DNA from: JAHEJB01 sp037969195
GTDB taxonomy: Bacteria; Bacteroidota; Rhodothermia; Rhodothermales; Rubricoccaceae
Length of the DNA: 10,653 bases
Reading direction: 5' to 3'
Assembly (NCBI GenBank): GCA_037969195.1
Contig: JBBKWZ010000042.1
Location: forward strand, 1 to 10,653
Of the stretch, positions 1-7,647 are shown piece by piece. The translations under genes were made by a program, and so were the position numbers. Under the pieces are notes generated by a model that was not told where the DNA came from, searched no databases, and worked only from the letters and a program-made list of their open reading frames with translations. Position 1 is the stretch's first letter, and every line of letters starts with the position of its first letter.

Positions 1-113
1 TGCACATTCCACAAAATCGCGCTTGACAGGTCGTTTCTGCCGCTTGTGCGTGCTAGGTTCTGAAAATTCCCGCTCTCGGACCGGCGTTTCTTGCCCGGCT
101 TTTCATCCCAGCC

Positions 114-950
114 TTGCCCACGCAGCTCTCCTTGACGTCGTCGCTACTTCCAAAGAGCCCTTCCCCCGACGAGAAGAATGCGATTGGCGTTCTGGGTGGC
201 CTTGGCCCCTATGCGGGTCTTGATCTCGTTCGTACGCTCTTCGATGAAACCCTTGCTGGAAGCGATCAGGAACACGTACCTGTTGCGCTGATCTCCTATC
301 CCGGCCGATTCCCTGATCGAAGCGCGTGGATCGCGGACCCGGAGTTTTCGCCGAATCCGGTTCCGGCAATGATAGAAGTGCTTCGGCGGCTTCACCTCGC
401 CGGCTGCTCGTTCGTGGGCATCCCGTGCAACACGGCTCATGCTCCAATACTATTCAATATGCTGCGCGAGGCGATGGAAATCGAGGGGCGCAAGATTCAA
501 ATCCTCCACATCGTGGATGCCATTGTTGACATGGTAAAAGAGCGAGTACCCAATGGCAAAACAATTGGAGTCCTGGCCACAAATTCTTCGATCGAAAATC
601 GGCTGCATCAGATTGGCCTCAAGAAGGCCGGATTGAGTTCCGTAATCCCAGAACCAGAGATTCAGGAGATTATCCAGGCTTCGATTTTCGACCCCGCTTG
701 GGGGCTCAAAGCCAAAAGTAATCCACCCTCGGAGCGCTCGCGGGCCGTCCTCCTTGAAGGAGTCGAGCATCTTGTGGAAAATGGCGCAGAGGCCGTCATT
801 CTTGGATGTACGGAATTACCGTTGGCCGTTCCCGAATTTGAGCACGCGGGGATCCCACTCATCAATTCGACACGAGCTCTGGCCCGGGGCCTCATCCTGG
901 CAACACACCCGGAAAAGCTTCGCCCCTTGGTCAAGACGCCGACGGCGTGA
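114..950 (+). CDS. Aspartate/glutamate racemase family protein
   Basis: This is a PLP-independent amino-acid racemase of the Asp/Glu/hydantoin racemase superfamily, a cytoplasmic enzyme that usually interconverts L- and D-aspartate or a related amino acid through two cysteines. Seen: a glycine-rich N-terminal motif GVLGGLGPYAG (residues 25-35), the first catalytic cysteine in GIPCNTAH (Cys105) and the second in LGCTELPL (Cys232). Both cysteines are present, so the enzyme is probably active. At about 278 residues it is slightly longer than typical members because of a 20-residue N-terminal stretch before the conserved core. The start is uncertain. There is no in-frame ATG before the core; TTG at 114 or TTG at 132 are candidates, and the frame is open back to a stop at 54-56. 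No ribosome binding site is visible. The substrate cannot be read from sequence. It is followed by a polysaccharide gene, but a functional link is only a guess. Confidence 0.87.
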   Translation: MPTQLSLTSSLLPKSPSPDEKNAIGVLGGLGPYAGLDLVRTLFDETLAGSDQEHVPVALISYPGRFPDRSAWIADPEFSPNPVPAMIEVLRRLHLAGCSFVGIPCNTAHAPILFNMLREAMEIEGRKIQILHIVDAIVDMVKERVPNGKTIGVLATNSSIENRLHQIGLKKAGLSSVIPEPEIQEIIQASIFDPAWGLKAKSNPPSERSRAVLLEGVEHLVENGAEAVILGCTELPLAVPEFEHAGIPLINSTRALARGLILATHPEKLRPLVKTPTA

Positions 951-998
951 GTTCAGCAGATTCCTCAAGCGCCGGAAAATTCCCTCTTCGCCCTTTCA

Positions 999-1010
999 GA
1001 GCCTAGGCTC
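999..1010. promoter_or_regulatory. 12-bp perfect palindrome between racemase and sugar transferase genes
   Basis: GAGCCTAGGCTC is a perfect self-complementary 12-mer lying in the 127-base spacer after the racemase stop, and a run of five T follows within a few bases (1016-1020). As RNA the hairpin would have only a tiny loop, so it would be a weak terminator. As DNA it could be a small operator. The palindrome is seen directly; the role is a guess. Confidence 0.25.
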
Positions 1011-1077
1011 CCACATTTTTGTACGTTCGGGCATATAGTGTCGAGGGACCGCATATCCGACAAACCGTAGAATATCG

Positions 1078-2571
1078 ATGCTAAAAGAGCGAAGCCAGAC
1101 GCTTCAACGCGGATTGTTCGCGGCGGACCTCGTTGTGATCTCGGTCTCCTGGGTGGCCGCGTTCTATATCAGATTTAGATTGTTGGACATCAATTCCGGC
1201 AATTCGATTGACGCAATTACGGGGGCGATTCCGCTTACCGTTGGGCTACGAGAGGTGCCGTTTTCGTCCTACGTGAGCTTCCTTCCGGGCGTTCTGGTGC
1301 TCTGGGGTGCCATTTTCCTTTTCTCGGGATTGTACGAGACGCGGCGCGCCCAGCGATTGACGCTGGTGATATTTGCCGTTGCCCGAGCTGTATTTCTTGG
1401 CCTCGTGGCCTCCATCGCAGCAACCTTTTTCTACAGGGCATTCGAGTTTTCTCGCGTGCACATGGTCCTGTTCGGGGTGATCTCCTCGGTGTTGCTTGTC
1501 GGGATGCGCCTTACGATTTACATCATACTTCGACGGGCCCGTCAACAAGGTCGCAATATGCGCCGCGTTCTCATTGTTGGCGCTGGGCAAGCGGGCGATC
1601 GGCTGGCCAATGCCTTCCGGAATTATCCCTGGATGGGCATCAATGTGATCGGGTATTTGGATGATTCCAAGCAAGAGCTCTGCCTTGATTCCGCCCTTGA
1701 AAAAGATGAGTTCCGCCGACGCGAGCTTGAGATCCTCGGCCCCGTGGACGCTATTGGTGATGTGCTGGACAGCATGCGAGAACTCGGGCGGCCCATCGAT
1801 CTCGTATATGCTGCGTTGCCATTGACTGCAGCTGACAAGATTGAGCACATCGCCGACGCCGTTTCCCGACGTACGGCACACATGTGCCTCGTTCCCGACC
1901 TATTCCATCTCGATCTACTTCTGAATAGCCGTGTCTCCGACATTGACGGCCTGCCCATCATCCACTTGATTGACGAGGCTCCGTTTGATATCCGCCAAAT
2001 CGTTAAACGCGCCGTGGATGTCGCCTTTTCCGCAATTGCTTTGCTGTTGCTTTCGCCTATTCTGCTCGCAATCGCGATCGCCGTCAAACTTTCGTCCCGC
2101 GGACCGGTCTTTTACAAGCAAGAGCGCATGGGCTTGAACGGACAAACATTCACGATGCTCAAGTTTCGTTCAATGCCGGTCGGTTCGGAGCGCGAAACGG
2201 GAGCCGTCTGGGCCGAAGAAGGCGAGAGTAGAGCGACTCGGACAGGCGCGTTCCTCCGAAAAACCAGCCTGGACGAACTCCCGCAGTTTATCAATGTGCT
2301 GAAAGGAGATATGTCGGTGGTTGGGCCGAGGCCGGAGCGGCCTGTCCTTATCGAGAACTTTCGTCACGAGGTGCCCGGCTACATGCTCCGCCACAAAATG
2401 AAAGCGGGCATCACAGGCTGGGCACAGGTCAACGGCTGGCGCGGAAATACGAGCCTTGAAACTCGAATCGAGTACGACATTTACTACATCCAGAACTGGT
2501 CGCTTTGGCTTGATGTCAAGATCATGGCGTTAACCGTGGTCAGAGGGTTTGTCCACGACAATGCGTACTAG
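1078..2571 (+). CDS. Polyprenyl-phosphate sugar-1-phosphate transferase (exopolysaccharide initiating, WcaJ-type)
   Basis: This is an integral membrane enzyme that transfers a sugar 1-phosphate from a nucleotide sugar to undecaprenyl phosphate, the first step of exopolysaccharide, capsule or O-antigen repeat-unit assembly. Seen: four hydrophobic segments near residues 15-32, 68-85, 96-118 and 127-150; a nucleotide-fold middle domain opening with VLIVGAGQAGDRL (164-176), as in the CoA_binding_3 domain; and a C-terminal bacterial sugar transferase domain (about 308-497). That domain starts with KRAVDV and a membrane-entering hydrophobic stretch (312-336), then KFRSM (362-366), the catalytic-type DE pair in SLDELPQF (397-404), VVGPRPERP (414-422) and GITGWAQVNGWRG (444-456). 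The length of 497 residues is normal for the long WcaJ/PssY form. ATG 1078 lies directly before the first membrane segment. The exact sugar is not readable from sequence. No other polysaccharide genes are in the window, so it may be an isolated initiator. Confidence 0.93.
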   Translation: MLKERSQTLQRGLFAADLVVISVSWVAAFYIRFRLLDINSGNSIDAITGAIPLTVGLREVPFSSYVSFLPGVLVLWGAIFLFSGLYETRRAQRLTLVIFAVARAVFLGLVASIAATFFYRAFEFSRVHMVLFGVISSVLLVGMRLTIYIILRRARQQGRNMRRVLIVGAGQAGDRLANAFRNYPWMGINVIGYLDDSKQELCLDSALEKDEFRRRELEILGPVDAIGDVLDSMRELGRPIDLVYAALPLTAADKIEHIADAVSRRTAHMCLVPDLFHLDLLLNSRVSDIDGLPIIHLIDEAPFDIRQIVKRAVDVAFSAIALLLLSPILLAIAIAVKLSSRGPVFYKQERMGLNGQTFTMLKFRSMPVGSERETGAVWAEEGESRATRTGAFLRKTSLDELPQFINVLKGDMSVVGPRPERPVLIENFRHEVPGYMLRHKMKAGITGWAQVNGWRGNTSLETRIEYDIYYIQNWSLWLDVKIMALTVVRGFVHDNAY

Positions 2572-2576
2572 GATGT

Positions 2577-2623
2577 GAAAAGGGAGAATTAAGAAGTGCG
2601 ATTCCAGGATTGCCTCCCTTTTC
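2577..2623 (+). terminator. Long-loop inverted repeat, possible terminator after the sugar transferase gene
   Basis: GAAAAGGGAG (2577-2586) is exactly complementary to CTCCCTTTTC (2614-2623), giving a 10-bp stem with a 27-base loop that begins 5 bases after the sugar transferase stop. The descending arm ends in TTTTC, so a transcript would have a U-run at the stem base. The loop is longer than in standard intrinsic terminators, so this is a moderate candidate. It sits inside a pyrimidine-rich leader, which raises the chance of a fortuitous match. Confidence 0.35.
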
Positions 2624-2644
2624 TTCCCACCCCGTCCCCATTCC

Positions 2645-4693
2645 ATGCTTTACCTCCAAAACATTTCCCTCGCATTCGGCGGCGACGTCCTCTTTGATGG
2701 GCTGACATGGGCAATAAAGCCGGGGCAACGGATTGGTCTGATCGGGCCGAACGGCGCAGGAAAAACAACGTTGCTTCGGATCGTCTCAGGGCAACAGCAG
2801 GCCGAAACGGGCGACGTAACGCTGGAGGGAACCACGAGCGTCGGGTACCTCGCGCAAGACGTGCAGGAGATGAATCTGGAAGGATCACCGCTCAGTGAAG
2901 CCCTTCACGCCTTCGACGAGATTCGCGCACTGGAAAAAGAAGACCGACGCCTTGCCGCCGAAATGGAGGCGCACCCGGACCACGAATCCGCCTCGTACAT
3001 GAAGCTCGTGACGCAGTTCGATCGTGTTCATTCGCAGCTTCTCACGCACGAATCGCATACAGTTGAAGCCCGGACAGAAGCCGTGCTGCATGGACTTGGC
3101 TTCTCTGTCGAGGAAATGCATCGGCCGCTCAACACGTTCTCGGGTGGATGGCGGATGCGCGTGGCTCTCGCGATGATCCTGCTGAGGCGGCCAACCGTGC
3201 TCCTTCTTGACGAACCCACGAATCACCTCGACATCGAGTCAATCGACTGGCTGGAAGGCTATTTGAGCAGCTACCCGGGCGCTGTCGTCGTGGTCTCGCA
3301 TGACCGCTACTTTCTGGACCGCATGACAACGCGCATCGCGGAGCTAGCCAACGGCGGAGTCGAGGACTATGCTGGCAATTACACCTTCTACCTGCAGGAT
3401 CGAGAGGAACGCCGAGCGTTGCAGCAAGCGTCGTACGACAACCAACAAAAGCTCATTGCGGAGACCGAGCGGTTCATCCAGCGCTTCCGCGCCAAAGCCA
3501 CGAAAGCGAAACAGGCGCAAAGCCGCATCAAAATGCTTGAAAAGCTGGAGCGCCTCCAGCCGCCGCCATCCGACGACGCCTCCATCCACTTCCGATTCCC
3601 CGCTGCTCCGGCTTCGGGACGCGTGGTCGTTCAGCTCTCGCAATTCTCGAAAACCTACCCCAATGACCAAGGAGGCGATGCAGTAGTTTTCAGGAACGTC
3701 GAAGCATTGGCGGTCGAGAAAGGTGACAAGATTGCGCTCGTTGGCAAGAACGGTGCGGGAAAGTCAACTTTGGCGCGGATGCTCCTGGGAACCGAGCCCT
3801 TCGACGGGACGCGCGAACTAGGTCATAAAGTCGTGGATGCTTTCTTCGCGCAGCATCAGGCCGAGGCCCTAAACCCCCAATACGATGTACTGGATAGTCT
3901 TCGCGAGGTGGGTCGCGGGCAATCAGAAACCGAACTTCGCTCGCTTCTGGGTGCTTTTCTTTTCAAGGGCGATGATGTTTTCAAATCCGTAAGCGTGCTC
4001 TCGGGAGGCGAACGCAGCAGACTCGCCCTCGCCCGGACGCTCCTTTCCCCCGCTAACTTCCTCGTGCTCGACGAGCCAACGAATCACCTCGACATCGCGT
4101 CAAAAAACGTTCTTGCAGAAGCGCTGCGGCAGTACTCCGGCTCGTTTGTCCTCGTAAGCCACGACCGGCACTTCATCGATCAGGTCACGACTAAGACGTG
4201 GTACGTTGAGGACGGCACCGTGAAGCGCTACGTCGGTTCATACACCGATGCGCAGTGGCAGCGCCAACACGGGACGGCAGCGGGCATATCGTCTGTAAAG
4301 GCGAATCCAGCAACCAAGGCGTCAATTCCGAAGCCTGCCACCAACGGCTCGAAGGCCAAGGCGCCTGGAGCGAAGAAGTCCAAGGAGCAGAAGCGCGCCG
4401 AGGCGGAGGCTCGCAACGCACTCTACCGTGCCACCAAAGGAGACGGCCCAGTGGACATGGGGGCGCTCAATCCCGAACAACAGCGCCGTGCCCTGGATCT
4501 CCTCGAAGCTGATGTTATCGCGAAGGAGACTGAGAAGGAGGCCATAGAGCAGGCTCTTGCCGATCCGGACCTCTATCTGCACCCAAAGCGTTTCGCCGCT
4601 GAGATGGCGCGGTTCGCGGAGTCCGAGCAGGCACTCAAATCACTCTACAAACGCTGGGAGAAGCTTGCCGAGCAGGTCGCCCAGGCCGACTGA
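2645..4693 (+). CDS. ABC-F family ATPase (Uup/YheS-like translation factor)
   Basis: This is a soluble ABC-F protein with two ATP-binding cassettes and no membrane domain. The family binds the ribosomal E site and relieves stalled or misfolded translation states. Seen: first cassette with Walker A GPNGAGKT (34-41), signature FSGGW (165-169) and Walker B LLLDEPTNHLD (186-196); the charged helical interdomain linker (about 240-320); second cassette with GKNGAGKS (367-374), LSGGE (452-456) and LVLDEPTNHLD (473-483). A Lys/Ala/Pro-rich tether (550-590) then leads to a C-terminal helical, coiled-coil-like domain (about 600-682), as in Uup-type proteins with a C-terminal nucleic-acid-binding domain. 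At 682 residues it is longer than EttA and close to Uup/YheS. Both ATPase sites look intact. ATG 2645 follows a C/T-only stretch with no Shine-Dalgarno. A resistance-type ABC-F is possible, but the long C-terminal domain favours a housekeeping type. Two small genes follow immediately. Confidence 0.92.
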   Translation: MLYLQNISLAFGGDVLFDGLTWAIKPGQRIGLIGPNGAGKTTLLRIVSGQQQAETGDVTLEGTTSVGYLAQDVQEMNLEGSPLSEALHAFDEIRALEKEDRRLAAEMEAHPDHESASYMKLVTQFDRVHSQLLTHESHTVEARTEAVLHGLGFSVEEMHRPLNTFSGGWRMRVALAMILLRRPTVLLLDEPTNHLDIESIDWLEGYLSSYPGAVVVVSHDRYFLDRMTTRIAELANGGVEDYAGNYTFYLQDREERRALQQASYDNQQKLIAETERFIQRFRAKATKAKQAQSRIKMLEKLERLQPPPSDDASIHFRFPAAPASGRVVVQLSQFSKTYPNDQGGDAVVFRNVEALAVEKGDKIALVGKNGAGKSTLARMLLGTEPFDGTRELGHKVVDAFFAQHQAEALNPQYDVLDSLREVGRGQSETELRSLLGAFLFKGDDVFKSVSVLSGGERSRLALARTLLSPANFLVLDEPTNHLDIASKNVLAEALRQYSGSFVLVSHDRHFIDQVTTKTWYVEDGTVKRYVGSYTDAQWQRQHGTAAGISSVKANPATKASIPKPATNGSKAKAPGAKKSKEQKRAEAEARNALYRATKGDGPVDMGALNPEQQRRALDLLEADVIAKETEKEAIEQALADPDLYLHPKRFAAEMARFAESEQALKSLYKRWEKLAEQVAQAD

Positions 4694-4696
4694 CGC

Positions 4697-4927
4697 ATGA
4701 TCGACTTCACCTGGTACGACGATGACGGCGGCGCTCATGGCGTTCTCAACGTCGGCGGCGAGTCGATCTGGTGGGGCAGCCCCGATGCGCCACCCGGTCG
4801 ATTTGGTGAGGTGGCTAGGGACCAAACTCAGAAATATTTTCGCGCCTCCGGACCGCCTCCTCCAATATCAGCGGAAATCGAGGAACAACTATGCGCCGCG
4901 CTCAACGCGGTCGAAGCCCATGATTGA
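4697..4927 (+). CDS. Small hypothetical protein A (76 aa), paralog of the next gene
   Basis: I do not recognise this family. The 76-residue protein is short, soluble and acidic, with no signal peptide or membrane segment. It starts 3 bases after the ABC-F stop, so it is very likely co-transcribed with it. Visible features: an N-terminal MIDFTW, an acidic DDD run (8-10), a tryptophan pair (25-26), GRFGEVAR (34-41), FR (48-49), a PPPP run and a C-terminal helix-like segment IEEQLCAAL (61-69). The same pattern recurs in the next gene, which is the main evidence that this is a real gene, since non-coding frames would not preserve it. The stop overlaps the start of that gene. Function unknown: a small regulator, a binding protein or part of a protein pair are all open. 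Confidence 0.72.
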   Translation: MIDFTWYDDDGGAHGVLNVGGESIWWGSPDAPPGRFGEVARDQTQKYFRASGPPPPISAEIEEQLCAALNAVEAHD

Positions 4928-5162
4928 CATCGAATGGCCCGACGGAGACGGAGTGAGTGGCGTCCACACGCGCGAGGGGCATCTGCTTTGGTGGAGTCGT
5001 CCGGGCGGCCCGAATGGCCGCTTTGGGGAAGCAGCGCGCTCGCAGTCGTTCACCGACTTTCGCGAGAACGGCTCTGCTGTCTCCTGCCCGCCGGAGATTG
5101 AGGCAACGCTTAGGGACGTTTTGGCGGAGAGCGGTAACCTGGAACGAGGCCCGGCACGTTGA
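4920..5162 (+). CDS. Small hypothetical protein B (80 aa), tandem paralog of protein A
   Basis: This is a second member of the same unrecognised family, in another frame, whose ATG overlaps the end of gene A by 8 bases (ATGATTGA at 4920-4927). That arrangement suggests translational coupling. The frame is open upstream to 4722, but homology to protein A begins exactly at the methionine of MIDIEW, which fixes the start at 4920. By hand alignment with A, about 30 of some 70 positions are identical with a single one-residue gap. Shared positions include MID, W6, WW (24-25), P28, P31, GRFGE (33-37), AR (39-40), Q42, FR (47-48), G51, EIE (59-61) and L64. The C-terminal tail (about 68-80) has no counterpart in A. 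No signal peptide or membrane segment is seen. Function unknown. Confidence 0.72.
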   Translation: MIDIEWPDGDGVSGVHTREGHLLWWSRPGGPNGRFGEAARSQSFTDFRENGSAVSCPPEIEATLRDVLAESGNLERGPAR

Positions 5163-5259
5163 CGTGTGGGGATTTGGCCCACAACCGAATGCAAGGTTGC
5201 AGGCTGTTTTCGATCGACTGCATTAGAGAGATTGCGTTGTTTCATGATTCGCCCTCGCT

Positions 5260-6933
5260 ATGCAGACCAGCATTGAAATTGCCCAGGACGCCCCACTCCG
5301 CCATATGCGCCAGTTCATGGCGGACCTTGAACTGGCCGAGGACGACTTTGAGTTCTATGGGAAATACACGGGCAAGCTCCGGCTCCATCTTCTGGAAAAG
5401 TTAGCTGACCGCCCCGACGGGCGGCTGATTCTTGTCACAGCCATGACGCCGACTCCGGCAGGCGAGGGTAAGACGCTCACGACGGTTGGACTCGGGCAGG
5501 CACTTGGCCTCATTGGAAAGCGTGGCATGATCGCCTTGCGTGAGCCATCACTTGGCCCTGTATTTGGGATTAAAGGTGGCGCTGCAGGCGGCGGATTCTC
5601 ACAAATCCTCCCCATGGAGCACATCAACCTCCACTTCAATGGAGATATCCACGCCATCGGGGCCGCTCACAACCTGTTGGCAGCGTTGCTTGACGCCCAC
5701 CTGCACCACGGCAACGATCTAGATTTTGACGTGCGTCAGCCACTCTGGGGCCGCGCCCTCGATATGAATGACCGGGCTCTCCGTCAAGTGGTGGTCGGAC
5801 TTGGCGGACGGGTGAACGGCGTGCCGCGGGAATCCGGCTTCGTCATCACCGCGGCTTCCGAAATCATGGCGATCCTGTCTCTCGCCAAATCGCGTTCTGA
5901 CCTCAAGCAACGTCTCGGTGCTATCGTCGTCGGTTACCGTCGAGATGGTAGCGCCATCAAGGCTGCAGATCTCAAGGCGGAAGGAGCCATGGCGGTGATT
6001 CTCAACGAGGCCATCATGCCCAATCTCGTGCAGACCATGGAGCACACACCCGCACTTGTTCATGCTGGCCCGTTCGCGAACATTGCCCATGGAACCAGTA
6101 GCATCTTGGGCACCCAGATTGCGCGAAAATTGGCCGATTACGTCATAACGGAGGCGGGTTTCGGCGCTGATCTTGGCGCGGAAAAGTTTTTTAACATCGT
6201 CAACCGCACGGCAGATTTATGGCCGTCGGTCGTGGTTGTCGTGGCTACTTGCCGCGCCGTCAAGTACCACGGTGGCGTGGCACTCGACAAGCTTGGCGAT
6301 GAAGACATGGCTGCGTTTGAGAAGGGACTAGACAACCTTGAGGCCCACGTACGGAACATGCAGCAGTTCGGCAGTCCCGTCGTCGTCGCTGTCAACCGGT
6401 TCCCCTTTGATACTCAATCCGAACTCGACGCCATTGCCGAGCGATGTCAGGCGCTCGGTGTGCCGTCCGTGCCACACGAGGCGTTCACCCTTGGAGGCGC
6501 AGGGGCCGTTGCTCTGGCAGAACAGGTCGTTGCCCTCGCTGATGCGAACCCCACCCCCGAGCCACATTTTCTATACGATCTCGATGATCCCGTCGAAGAA
6601 AAGATTCGCTCTATTGCGACGATAATCTATGGCGCCGACGACATCTACATCGATCCGCGAGCGAAGAAGAAGTTGCGCCAGTACGAAGAACTCGGCTACG
6701 GAAATCTCCCCGTTTGTATTGCAAAAACGCAGTCGTCTCTCTCCGACGATCCCAAGGCTCGCGGTGTACCGAAGGGTTGGACGCTCACCGTCACGGATGT
6801 CTTCCTCTCCGCGGGCGCGGGATTTCTTGTCGTTGTTTGCGGCAACATGATGCTCATGCCAGGGCTGTCCACGGAACCCGCAGCCGTGCATATGGACGTC
6901 GACGACCAGGGTGTCATCACGGGACTTTTCTAG
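5260..6933 (+). CDS. fhs: Formate--tetrahydrofolate ligase
   Basis: This cytoplasmic enzyme makes 10-formyl-tetrahydrofolate from formate, tetrahydrofolate and ATP (EC 6.3.4.3), feeding one-carbon units to purine synthesis or, in acetogens, to the Wood-Ljungdahl methyl branch. Seen: the family P-loop signature TPTPAGEGKT (63-72), FGIKGGAAGGG (102-112), the conserved block HFNGDIHAIGAAHNLL (125-140), LWGRALDMNDRALR (162-175), ITEAGFGADLGAEKF (296-310), and the C-terminal VPKGW and MPGLSTEPAA segments. The 557 residues match the normal family length, with no frameshift. ATG 5260 is chosen because the family N-terminus begins about there; no ribosome binding site precedes it. It follows small protein B after a 97-base spacer and ends 3 bases from the convergent purQ stop. 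Nothing else in the window suggests acetogenesis, so a purine or folate role is more likely. Confidence 0.97.
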   Translation: MQTSIEIAQDAPLRHMRQFMADLELAEDDFEFYGKYTGKLRLHLLEKLADRPDGRLILVTAMTPTPAGEGKTLTTVGLGQALGLIGKRGMIALREPSLGPVFGIKGGAAGGGFSQILPMEHINLHFNGDIHAIGAAHNLLAALLDAHLHHGNDLDFDVRQPLWGRALDMNDRALRQVVVGLGGRVNGVPRESGFVITAASEIMAILSLAKSRSDLKQRLGAIVVGYRRDGSAIKAADLKAEGAMAVILNEAIMPNLVQTMEHTPALVHAGPFANIAHGTSSILGTQIARKLADYVITEAGFGADLGAEKFFNIVNRTADLWPSVVVVVATCRAVKYHGGVALDKLGDEDMAAFEKGLDNLEAHVRNMQQFGSPVVVAVNRFPFDTQSELDAIAERCQALGVPSVPHEAFTLGGAGAVALAEQVVALADANPTPEPHFLYDLDDPVEEKIRSIATIIYGADDIYIDPRAKKKLRQYEELGYGNLPVCIAKTQSSLSDDPKARGVPKGWTLTVTDVFLSAGAGFLVVVCGNMMLMPGLSTEPAAVHMDVDDQGVITGLF

Positions 6934-6937
6934 TCCC
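6921..6937. terminator. Small hairpin across the fhs/purQ convergent junction
   Basis: GGGACT (6921-6926) pairs with AGTCCC (6932-6937) around a 5-base loop. The structure covers the fhs stop codon and reaches the first base of the purQ stop, in the only place where a shared bidirectional terminator could fit. Neither strand has a U-run after it, so intrinsic termination is doubtful. The pairing is seen directly; the function is inferred. Confidence 0.3.
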
Positions 6938-7647
6938 TAAGCAACAACCGACGCGTCCACATATTCGATGAGCGAGCGGAAAATCACCGCCCCATCCTCG
7001 GAGCCATTGCCCACCAAGGCTTCGACGCAGCGTTCTGGGTGCGGCATCATGCCCATCACATTGCCCTCCGCGTTGATGATGCAGGCAATGTTGCGCGCTG
7101 AACCGTTCGGGTTGGACTCTGGCGTCACGTTGCCTTTGGCGTCGCAGTAGCGGAAAACGACGCGGTTCTCTCGCTCCAACTCATCCAGCGTCGCATCGTC
7201 GGCGGTAAAGTTGCCTTCTCCGTGCGCGATGGGAATGCTGAGGACGTGTCCTACTTCCGCTTCGCTTGTAAAGGGCGTCGTGTTGTTCTCCACGCGGAGA
7301 TGTACATCCTTGCACACAAACCTAAGCGACGCGTTGCGCATCAGCGCGCCCGGAAGTAACCCAGCCTCGCAAAGCACTTGAAATCCGTTGCACACGCCAA
7401 GAACGAGTCCGCCGTTATTCGCGAAACGAATGACGTCTTTCATCACCGGCGAGAACCGTGCAATGGCACCTGCACGGAGGTAGTCACCATAGGAAAATCC
7501 GCCGGGCACAATGACCGCATCCACGTCGCCGATCGTTTCTTCTTTGTGCCAGACGAAGCGGGCGTCCTGCCCAAAAACATGCTTGGTGGCATGGTAGGCA
7601 TCGTGGTCGCAGTTAGAGCCTGGGAAGACGAGTATGGCGAACTTCAC
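6937..7647 (-). CDS. purQ: Phosphoribosylformylglycinamidine synthase subunit PurQ (glutaminase)
   Basis: This is the glutamine amidotransferase subunit of the fourth step of de novo purine synthesis. It releases ammonia from glutamine for use by PurL, in complex with PurS. Seen: the N-terminal KFAILVFPGSNCD (2-14), PGGFSYGDYLRAGAIAR (48-64), the nucleophile elbow GVCNGFQ with Cys86, and MPHPER with His203 and Glu205, completing the catalytic triad. Length 236, normal for the separate small PurQ of bacteria. The open frame runs further upstream to 8184, but only opposite the DUF58 gene. The family N-terminus begins at the GTG at 7647, which I take as the start. No Shine-Dalgarno precedes it; the bases before it are CCTCCC, the opposite of one. 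purL and purS are not in the window. The gene is divergent from the DUF58 gene and convergent with fhs. Confidence 0.95.
   Translation of the reverse strand: MKFAILVFPGSNCDHDAYHATKHVFGQDARFVWHKEETIGDVDAVIVPGGFSYGDYLRAGAIARFSPVMKDVIRFANNGGLVLGVCNGFQVLCEAGLLPGALMRNASLRFVCKDVHLRVENNTTPFTSEAEVGHVLSIPIAHGEGNFTADDATLDELERENRVVFRYCDAKGNVTPESNPNGSARNIACIINAEGNVMGMMPHPERCVEALVGNGSEDGAVIFRSLIEYVDASVVA

Noticed and set aside
23..59. Perfect TTGACA (23-28) with a TAGGTT (54-59) downstream, as a sigma-70 promoter for the racemase gene
   Set aside because: The spacing is 25 bases, too long for a promoter, and no better -10 lies at 16-18 bases.
1011..1039. TATAGT (1034-1039) or CATTTTTG (1014-1021) as promoter elements of the sugar transferase gene
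   Set aside because: No matching -35 or -33 element at the right distance; a single short match in a 127-base spacer is not enough.
4722..5162. A single 146-residue protein starting at 4722
   Set aside because: Similarity to small protein A starts at the methionine at 4920, and the upstream part merely overlaps gene A in another frame.
5190..5201. Near-palindrome TGCAAGGTTGCA before fhs, as an operator
   Set aside because: Only 5-bp arms with a mismatched centre; no second copy or promoter elements were found with it.
5244..5276. A 10-codon mini-ORF overlapping the fhs start, as a possible leader peptide
   Set aside because: Short frames of this size occur by chance; no hairpin or codon run suggests attenuation.
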